DNA from: Bacillota bacterium
GTDB taxonomy: Bacteria > Bacillota > UBA4882 > UBA10575
Assembly: GCA_003511465.1 (NCBI GenBank)
Contig: DOID01000166.1
Location: 18,866 to 24,382, forward strand
DNA: 5,517 bases
Direction: 5' to 3'
Position 1 is the first letter of the stretch. Each line of letters starts with the position of its first letter. Below the pieces are notes generated by a model that worked only from the letters and a program-made list of their open reading frames with translations, made no database searches and had not been told where the DNA came from. Positions 1-4,519 of this stretch are shown here, piece by piece. The translations under genes and the position numbers were made by a program.

Positions 1-707
1 CGGCAACTTATGAAGGGATGCAGAAGGCAATTAATCAAGCGTTAAACGAGTTAGACCTGGAAGAGCTGGATATTTTCCATCTCCATGCCGCCCGGGCCGG
101 CGTGGATGTGTTTACAGAAAGAAGGGGCGCCCTCGAGTGTCTCATCGACAATAAACAACGGGGTCGGATTAGAGCAGTGGGGATCAGTACCCATTCGGTA
201 CAAGTCACGAAGCTGGCGGCGACGATGGACGAGATCGATGTTGTCTTTCCCCTGATCAACCGAGTAGGCCTTGGCATTCTGGAAGGAACCAAAGCCGAGA
301 TGGAACAGGCGATTGCCCAGTGTGTCACCCATGGTAAGGGTGTCTATTTAATGAAGGTACTGGCCGGTGGTAGTTTGGTGGGGGACTTTTCAGTAGCGGT
401 GGATTACGCCCGTTCTTTGGCGGGAATTGCATCCATTGCCATTGGGATGGTCACCACGGCAGAAGTTGAGTATAATTTGGCCTATTTTGGGGGGCGCAAA
501 CCGGCGGCGCTGCCATCATTAGCTGCGATGGAAAAACGGTTTTCAGTCGTCCCAGGGTTATGTGCCGGTTGTCTGGAATGTGTGGAGGTTTGTCCGAATC
601 ATGCGATTGTAGCCCGGGAAGGGAAGGGCTTTATTCAACAGGAAAAATGCTTGACCTGCGGTTATTGTGTTGGCGAGTGTCCACAGTTTGCGATCCGCTT
701 AAGTTAG
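1..707 (+). CDS. Aldo/keto reductase with C-terminal 2[4Fe-4S] ferredoxin domain (5' partial)
   Basis: This is the C-terminal part of an NAD(P)H-type aldo/keto reductase (AKR) fused to a bacterial ferredoxin domain. The frame is open to the window edge, reading A-T-Y-E-G before the first Met at 18, so the true start is upstream and that Met is internal. About 235 codons are present; the missing part should hold the barrel start and the catalytic Asp/Tyr/Lys. The segment DIFHLHAAR (about 69-95) matches the AKR strand carrying the catalytic His. Farther on, GVYLMKVLAGG and IAIGMVTTAEVEYNL match the last barrel strands and cofactor-binding end. Residues encoded from 561 to 680 hold two CxxCxxCxxxCP motifs, each typical of a [4Fe-4S] cluster. 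Fused AKRs of this kind are common in anaerobes and probably exchange electrons with ferredoxin-like partners; the substrate cannot be read from sequence. It seems to end a separate upstream transcription unit, though no clear terminator follows. Confidence 0.9.
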   Translation, partial: ATYEGMQKAINQALNELDLEELDIFHLHAARAGVDVFTERRGALECLIDNKQRGRIRAVGISTHSVQVTKLAATMDEIDVVFPLINRVGLGILEGTKAEMEQAIAQCVTHGKGVYLMKVLAGGSLVGDFSVAVDYARSLAGIASIAIGMVTTAEVEYNLAYFGGRKPAALPSLAAMEKRFSVVPGLCAGCLECVEVCPNHAIVAREGKGFIQQEKCLTCGYCVGECPQFAIRLS

Positions 708-778
708 AAACATCACGGCTGATTTTTATGTTGTCGCTTAGTAACTTAGGGTAACCAGCAAACAAATAACACAAATAT

Positions 779-796
779 TATAAATTATAATTTATA
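779..796. promoter_or_regulatory. Palindromic operator copy 1, upstream of the GntR gene
   Basis: An 18-bp perfect palindrome, TATAAATTATAATTTATA, ends 3 bp upstream of the -35 hexamer of the regulator promoter. Its 12-bp core AAATTATAATTT (782-793) recurs exactly at 1650-1661 and 1671-1682. The identity with copy 2 covers 18 nt, 776-793 against 1644-1661. Such dyads are the normal target form for dimeric GntR regulators, and copies on both sides of the gntR gene suggest autoregulation by this protein. The repeat and symmetry are seen directly; the assignment of the regulator is inference. Confidence 0.65.
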
Positions 797-799
797 CTA

Positions 800-828
800 T
801 TGACTTATTAGGATCTTATTTCTATAAT
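800..828 (+). promoter_or_regulatory. Sigma-70-type promoter for the GntR regulator gene
   Basis: TTGACT (800-805) and TATAAT (823-828) are separated by 17 nt. This matches the housekeeping consensus at 11 of 12 positions. Transcription would start near 834-836 and leave a leader of about 125 nt before the ATG at 963. The operator-like palindrome lies just upstream of the -35 element, and a cre-like site covers the expected start point, so the promoter could receive two regulatory inputs. Confidence 0.75.
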
Positions 829-832
829 AAAG

Positions 833-847
833 CTATAAACGTTAACA
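833..847. promoter_or_regulatory. Possible cre (CcpA-type catabolite repression) site
   Basis: CTATAAACGTTAACA matches 7 of the 8 fixed positions of the commonly used cre consensus TGNNANCGNTNNCA; the mismatch is A for G at the second position. It sits at the predicted transcription start of the gntR promoter, where cre sites often act as roadblocks. The core is AT-rich and a chance match is quite possible. Whether this organism has CcpA is unknown from the window. Confidence 0.3.
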
Positions 848-962
848 AAACTTTTTGCGTTGTGTCATCTAAGAGTAATGTCGGTACTATGAAATACACG
901 TCTAAAGGCATTTCCCTCGAATCAAATTAAAACAGTATATTAGAGATAAAGGATGTTTAATA

Positions 963-1604
963 ATGAAACACCCAAGTTTAAGAGACCAAGCGTACGCAAT
1001 TATTAAGAATAAACTTCTTCATCAAGAGATTGCGCCAGGAGAGCGAATCCGCGAAGATATTTTAGCGGAAGAGATTTCGATGAGCCGTACTCCAGTCCGT
1101 GAAGCAGTAAATCAGCTTACGGCCGAAGGGTTCATTAGTTATGTTCCAAGAAAGGGATTGTTCGCCATTGAATTATCCCGCAAGGAACTTGAAGATCTGC
1201 TTGATGTGCGTTTATCCCTGGAATTACTTTCGGTAGACCGGTGTATTAACATAATTGATGATCATGAGCAACAATTGGGGAAGGTCAAGAAAACATTGGA
1301 AGAATGGGAGCTAGCGATCAAAAACAAGCGGTATGATGAATGTAACAGCTATGATAGTGAATTTCACCTTGGGCTCGCTTATATAACACAAAACATTAAA
1401 TTGATTACATTTTTGAAGGATATAGAGTCTTTTATGCAAATAGCGCGGGTTACGGAGAAGAAACACTTTACGGAAGAAATGTACGAGAGTTCATTAAAAG
1501 AGCATAAAGAGATTTGCGCCGCGATTGAGCGCAAAGATAAAGAGACAGCCTTTAATGCCCTTCGCGAAAACATCAGGAATATGAAAAAGAACATCCGTAT
1601 TTAA
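963..1604 (+). CDS. GntR-family transcriptional regulator, FCD (FadR-type) subfamily
   Basis: A 213-residue DNA-binding regulator, a usual length for FCD-type GntR proteins. The N-terminal winged helix-turn-helix spans about residues 5-70, with the family signature from PGERI (25-29) through SRTPVREAVNQL (41-52) to the wing at EGFISYVPRKG (55-65). The C-terminal all-helical FCD effector domain covers about 75-205. It starts with the R83-E87 helix and keeps the metal-ligand residues D131 and H135 (DSEFH) and H181 (EH). The last ligand His usual 22 residues later is replaced by Asn203. FCD domains typically bind organic acids or sugar acids, often through a metal ion, and effector binding releases the operator. 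An AAAGGA ribosome binding site (948-953) lies 9 nt before the ATG. The gene precedes the glycohydrolase-TRAP genes in the same direction and is flanked by copies of one palindrome, so it is probably their local, autoregulated repressor. Confidence 0.93.
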   Translation: MKHPSLRDQAYAIIKNKLLHQEIAPGERIREDILAEEISMSRTPVREAVNQLTAEGFISYVPRKGLFAIELSRKELEDLLDVRLSLELLSVDRCINIIDDHEQQLGKVKKTLEEWELAIKNKRYDECNSYDSEFHLGLAYITQNIKLITFLKDIESFMQIARVTEKKHFTEEMYESSLKEHKEICAAIERKDKETAFNALRENIRNMKKNIRI

Positions 1605-1645
1605 GTTTAAACCGTCTAAAACGAATATATAATCTATCGGGCGTA

Positions 1646-1686
1646 TTATAAATTATAATTTGTTTATTGCAAATTATAATTTATAA
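1646..1686. promoter_or_regulatory. Double operator: 41-bp dyad with two copies of the AAATTATAATTT core
   Basis: Two perfect 17-bp inverted arms, TTATAAATTATAATTTG (1646-1662) and CAAATTATAATTTATAA (1670-1686), are separated by 7 nt. Each arm contains the 12-bp palindromic core also found upstream of gntR. The core centres are 21 bp apart, two helical turns, so two dimers could sit on the same DNA face. The element lies between gntR and the glycohydrolase gene and overlaps the best candidate promoter there, which suggests repression. As RNA it could also fold into an A-U hairpin, but it lacks the GC-rich stem of a normal terminator. Confidence 0.65.
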
Positions 1687-1687
1687 A
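1660..1687 (+). promoter_or_regulatory. Candidate promoter for the glycohydrolase-TRAP operon
   Basis: TTGTTT (1660-1665), 16 nt, then TATAAA (1682-1687) is the most plausible sigma-70 pair in this AT-rich stretch. TTGCAA (1667-1672) with an AT-rich -10 near 1690 is an alternative. The -35 is weak, and such AT content gives many chance -10 matches. Overlap with both operator cores would allow tight repression. Readthrough from the gntR promoter is also possible, since no terminator is visible in between. Confidence 0.35.
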
Positions 1688-1701
1688 TAATAATTATTTT
1701 C

Positions 1702-1709
1702 GGAGGTGA
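1702..1709 (+). promoter_or_regulatory. Orphan consensus Shine-Dalgarno sequence
   Basis: GGAGGTGAT is nearly fully complementary to the 3' end of 16S rRNA, yet no ATG or GTG follows at a normal distance. The only nearby start-like codon is TTG at 1717, which reads just three codons before TAG. The glycohydrolase frame itself is open from 1713 but begins with AAG after a TAA. It may be a standby site, a tiny leader, or a remnant of an upstream start; I cannot tell which. Confidence 0.5.
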
Positions 1710-1769
1710 TAAAAGTTTGCTGATTTAGTTGAACAATTGAAACCACCTAAGATGGGTAGCCACACAATT

Positions 1770-1777
1770 AAAGGAGG
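1770..1777 (+). promoter_or_regulatory. Ribosome binding site that fixes the GTG start of the glycohydrolase gene
   Basis: AAAGGAGG ends 7 nt before GTG at 1785, an ideal spacing. The other in-frame options are weaker: TTG at 1737 and ATG at 1752 have no upstream purine tract, and ATG at 1800 has only AGGGA close by. Confidence 0.8.
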
Positions 1778-1784
1778 CAAAAAA

Positions 1785-2921
1785 GTGAATAGGGAAAGTA
1801 TGTTATTTAAAAAAGTTTACGGAGCTGTCGCGGCGGCAAACATTGGTTCTGCGATGGGTGCGGCCGTGGAATGGGTTAGTGTACCCGGCGGAGGGTGGAA
1901 GGCCATTGAGGATAAGTGGGGTTGGGTTGAAGGATTCCTTCCGTGGATTCAGAAGGAGCGTGATGTTCGTTATTGGAATAACAGCCCGCTTTTACACTAC
2001 TATCATATGGACATGGAACCAGGTATGACAGAGGATGGAGCTGAGTTGCGCTATCTACTTACCTTGGCGATCATCGAGAAACAAGGGCGCATCACTGTCG
2101 ATGATTTTGCCGAAGAATGGAAAAAACACATTAAGCGGGAAGATATTGGCCGACTTGTGAATCCCCATATTCGTATTCATTATGACAGATTGACTTGTGG
2201 CGATGAATTATCACGTATTCCGCCACGAATGATTGGCGCGATGACCCCTTGGCCCGGCTTGGTTGATGCACCGCACATGATTGGTCCGATTGGTATTATT
2301 AACGCCGGCGATCCAGAGCAGGCTGCTTATGATGCGGCAGAGGTTTCTTTGATCTTACAGCCAGCCGAGAGCGGCGGAACAGAATCCAGTAAAGTCATTG
2401 CCGCAGCCACAGCCGCAGCTTTCGCGCCGGATGCGACCGTAGAAAGCATTATTGAAGCCTCCAGGGCCTTTGTTTCTCCAAATACGCGCGGAATTGTGGA
2501 TGAGGCATTGGATTTGGCGGCGAAATATCCGGATGCGCGGGCGATCCGTGAACCGATGCGGCAGCACTTTATGCCTACCTACCCTTATGCGGATGGCGTG
2601 GAGACGGCTGCGGAAGCGATCGCTTTGTTCAGCCTGACGAAGGGCGACGTTCGTGAAGGCATGATTGCCGCGACTAATCTTGGCCGTGACACGGACTGCA
2701 TAGGAGGTATGCTCGGCCCAATCTGTGGCGCATATAAGGGCATTGATGGCGTTCCATCAGAATGGGTGGAGACAGTTGACAAAGCAATACTTAGGAATTC
2801 TTATACGGTGCAAACCATTCCCATGCTAGAGCTTTCCGAGCAACTTTACCAAGCGTTGCTGGCCTATCGCGGAAAAATGGAACGCCAATGTGCCATGCTC
2901 AATACCCTGGAAAACAATTAA
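1785..2921 (+). CDS. ADP-ribosylglycohydrolase-superfamily protein (DraG/ARH fold)
   Basis: Starting at GTG 1785, the product has 378 residues and no signal peptide, so it should be cytoplasmic. It carries the landmarks of the ADP-ribosylglycohydrolase family (Pfam ADP_ribosyl_GH, COG1397), all-helical enzymes with a two-metal site that hydrolyse N- or O-glycosidic bonds to ribose. The N-terminal glycine-rich helix is GAVAAANIGSAMGAAVE (13-29). MTEDGAEL (81-88) takes the place of the usual TDDT metal loop. GPIGIINAGDPEQA (167-180) follows, and GRDTDCIGGMLGPICGAYKG (300-319) then P324..W327 form the C-terminal metal motif. T82, D84, D302 and D304 are retained, while the expected second Asp is Glu83 and the last Thr is Cys305. 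A Trp-rich stretch between residues 30 and 64 (W30, W38, W45, W47, W54, W64) precedes the TED motif and could line an aromatic pocket. It is followed by dctP after 49 nt and controlled from the palindromic region upstream. Probably it cleaves the compound imported by the TRAP system rather than acting on ADP-ribosylated protein; the true substrate is unknown. Confidence 0.88.
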   Translation: MNRESMLFKKVYGAVAAANIGSAMGAAVEWVSVPGGGWKAIEDKWGWVEGFLPWIQKERDVRYWNNSPLLHYYHMDMEPGMTEDGAELRYLLTLAIIEKQGRITVDDFAEEWKKHIKREDIGRLVNPHIRIHYDRLTCGDELSRIPPRMIGAMTPWPGLVDAPHMIGPIGIINAGDPEQAAYDAAEVSLILQPAESGGTESSKVIAAATAAAFAPDATVESIIEASRAFVSPNTRGIVDEALDLAAKYPDARAIREPMRQHFMPTYPYADGVETAAEAIALFSLTKGDVREGMIAATNLGRDTDCIGGMLGPICGAYKGIDGVPSEWVETVDKAILRNSYTVQTIPMLELSEQLYQALLAYRGKMERQCAMLNTLENN

Positions 2922-2970
2922 CAGCGGTGGTTGAAATATAAAAATATAAAAAGAAATGCGAGGAGAAAAC

Positions 2971-3975
2971 ATGAAAAAGATTATTTCTGTGCTGGTAGTT
3001 GCCTTGTTGGTTGTCCTGGTGCTGGTCTCTTTCACCGAAGGAAAAGCTAAACCGGTATCCTATCGCCTGGCTCATACAGGCGCTGCCGGTGGGCACTTTG
3101 ATCTGATCGCCCATGAGTTTGTGAAAGAACTCGATCGTCTCAGTGAAGGTCGTCTGAAAGGAACCGTTTACCCTGCGGAGCAACTGGGACCAGAAACACA
3201 AGTTATTCAAAATGTCCAGACCAATGTTATTGAGTTTACGATTATCGGTCACGACCCATTGGCGCAGTTCTCACCAAACACAATGTTGTTGAGTCTGCCA
3301 TTCCTCTTTGCCAATCATGAACAAGCCTTTGCTGTCCTGGATAGCGAAGTTGGTGAGCAGTTGGAAGCGGAGCTTTTGAAACGGAAGTTGCATATTCTAG
3401 GCTGGAGTAATAACGGCGCTCGCGTATACACAAACAACACCCGGCCGCTTACGAAACCGTCCGATTTTGTTGGCCTGAAGTTTCGGAGTCCGCAAAGTCC
3501 CGTCAATCTAGCAGTGACAAAATCATTGGGTGGAGTCCCCTCTGCCATTCCATATGGCGAAGTATACACTGCCGTACAACAGAAGACCATCGATGGGCAA
3601 GAGAACGCAGTAATCAACATCTATCCCTCCAAACTCTATGAGGTACAAAAGTACATGTCCATGACCAACCACATCCTGTCATTTGTTGTTGTAGTAGCCA
3701 GTGAAGGCTTCTACGCGAAATTACCGGCGAAAGATCAGGCATTGGTTGATCAGGCGGCAGCGGCGGCTACGCAATGGCATCGGGACTATGTGAATGGACT
3801 AACCTCTGAGTTAACACAGAAGATGATCGACCAAGGCATGAAAGTGAACTATATTGATGATCTCACACCCTTCCAGAAAGCCACCTCATCCGTCCACGGG
3901 GAGTATGTTGGTAAAGTAATTGATCAGTCATTGTATAACAAAACTCAGGAGATCCTTGCCAATCTAGGTAAATGA
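2971..3975 (+). CDS. dctP: TRAP transporter solute-binding protein, DctP family
   Basis: A 334-residue periplasmic receptor that captures the substrate and hands it to the DctQM membrane complex. Residues 1-26 form a signal peptide: MKK, a long Val/Leu core, and a likely cleavage after GKA. No lipobox Cys is present, and the whole protein lacks cysteine. DctP hallmarks follow: YRLAHTG at the mature N-terminus, YPAEQLG (67-73), LPFLF (109-113), NNGARVYTN (147-155), GLKFRSPQSP (168-177) with R172 at the position of the conserved Arg that usually pairs with a substrate carboxylate, and YGEVYTAVQQKTIDGQEN (195-212). These favour an anionic, probably carboxylate ligand. The start at 2971 is chosen because AGGAG (2961-2965) lies 5 nt upstream; the in-frame ATG at 2956 has none. 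An AT-rich leader with tandem AAATATAA copies (2934-2949) precedes it and may aid ribosome loading. Confidence 0.93.
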   Translation: MKKIISVLVVALLVVLVLVSFTEGKAKPVSYRLAHTGAAGGHFDLIAHEFVKELDRLSEGRLKGTVYPAEQLGPETQVIQNVQTNVIEFTIIGHDPLAQFSPNTMLLSLPFLFANHEQAFAVLDSEVGEQLEAELLKRKLHILGWSNNGARVYTNNTRPLTKPSDFVGLKFRSPQSPVNLAVTKSLGGVPSAIPYGEVYTAVQQKTIDGQENAVINIYPSKLYEVQKYMSMTNHILSFVVVVASEGFYAKLPAKDQALVDQAAAAATQWHRDYVNGLTSELTQKMIDQGMKVNYIDDLTPFQKATSSVHGEYVGKVIDQSLYNKTQEILANLGK

Positions 3976-3993
3976 GGTTAGGGGGATTTTATA

Positions 3994-4518
3994 ATGCTTT
4001 TACGTGTCGCCAGTAGTATCTACGATGCTATGGTGAAGGTAGTTGAAGCAATCGTCGTACTTTGCGCAGGGGTAATGGTACTTTGCGTATCAGTTAACGT
4101 GGTTGCGCGCTATTTCTTAAATGTTGGCATTACTTGGATTGAGGAGATCAGCACTTTGATGTTTGTGTGGATGATGTTCCTGGGCGCATTTGTTGCGCTC
4201 AGGAACAAAGCCCACATTGCGCTTGTTTTTCTAATCAAACGATTACCTTCATCGATGGCAGCGATCAATCGTTATGTCGTACTAGCGCTGTCAGGGGTTT
4301 TTCTCTTCGCGATGGCCGGAGGCGGGGTAATATTAGTCAACAACGTGGTAGGGTTTGGCCAGAAAACGGCCATCCTGCGCATCTCCTCTGGCTGGATCAA
4401 TGCAAGCATTCCCGTTTCGGCTTTACTAATGTTGCTGGAAATCATCAGAATTACGCTATCTGGGGAGAACATCGTCAATATTACAGAAGATGATTCTCCA
4501 GCCAAGGAGGCGCAATAA
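3994..4518 (+). CDS. dctQ: TRAP transporter small membrane subunit, DctQ family
   Basis: A 174-residue inner-membrane protein with four predicted transmembrane segments (about 15-38, 50-70, 91-114 and 134-155), the standard DctQ size and topology. The family motif runs from VARYFLNVGITWIEE (37-51) through the second helix to GAFVALRNKAHIAL (64-77), with the conserved His74 after the charged turn. DctQ packs against DctM and is needed for Na+-driven uptake of the ligand delivered by DctP. AGGGGG (3980-3985) lies 8 nt before the ATG, and the gene begins 18 nt after dctP. The stop is followed after a single nucleotide by the dctM start, so translation is probably coupled. The C-terminal tail (156-174) is polar and acidic. 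Confidence 0.92.
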   Translation: MLLRVASSIYDAMVKVVEAIVVLCAGVMVLCVSVNVVARYFLNVGITWIEEISTLMFVWMMFLGAFVALRNKAHIALVFLIKRLPSSMAAINRYVVLALSGVFLFAMAGGGVILVNNVVGFGQKTAILRISSGWINASIPVSALLMLLEIIRITLSGENIVNITEDDSPAKEAQ

Positions 4519-4519
4519 C

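Noticed and set aside
708..745. Possible terminator hairpin after the aldo/keto reductase gene (AACAT 709-713 with ATGTT 728-732)
   Set aside because: Only five weak base pairs around a 14-nt loop and no following U-tract, so it does not resemble an intrinsic terminator.
889..930. 13-codon ORF (ATG to TAA) in the gntR leader
   Set aside because: It has no Shine-Dalgarno sequence in front and no recognisable leader-peptide feature such as a run of regulatory codons.
1605..1612. GTTTAAAC palindrome just after gntR
   Set aside because: It is unrelated to the AAATTATAATTT core, occurs once, and is too short to mean anything in AT-rich DNA.
1737..1784. TTG at 1737 or ATG at 1752 as the glycohydrolase start
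   Set aside because: Neither has a ribosome binding site, while GTG 1785 has AAAGGAGG at 7 nt; family homology begins only around residue 7 after that GTG.
2956..2970. ATG at 2956 as the dctP start
   Set aside because: It would place the good AGGAG site inside the coding sequence and add five residues including Arg and Glu before the signal peptide; ATG 2971 is better supported.
2899..3252. 117-codon antisense ORF over the start of dctP
   Set aside because: It is antisense to a clear signal peptide and DctP domain, has no family-like motifs, and spans the gene junction; it is a shadow frame.
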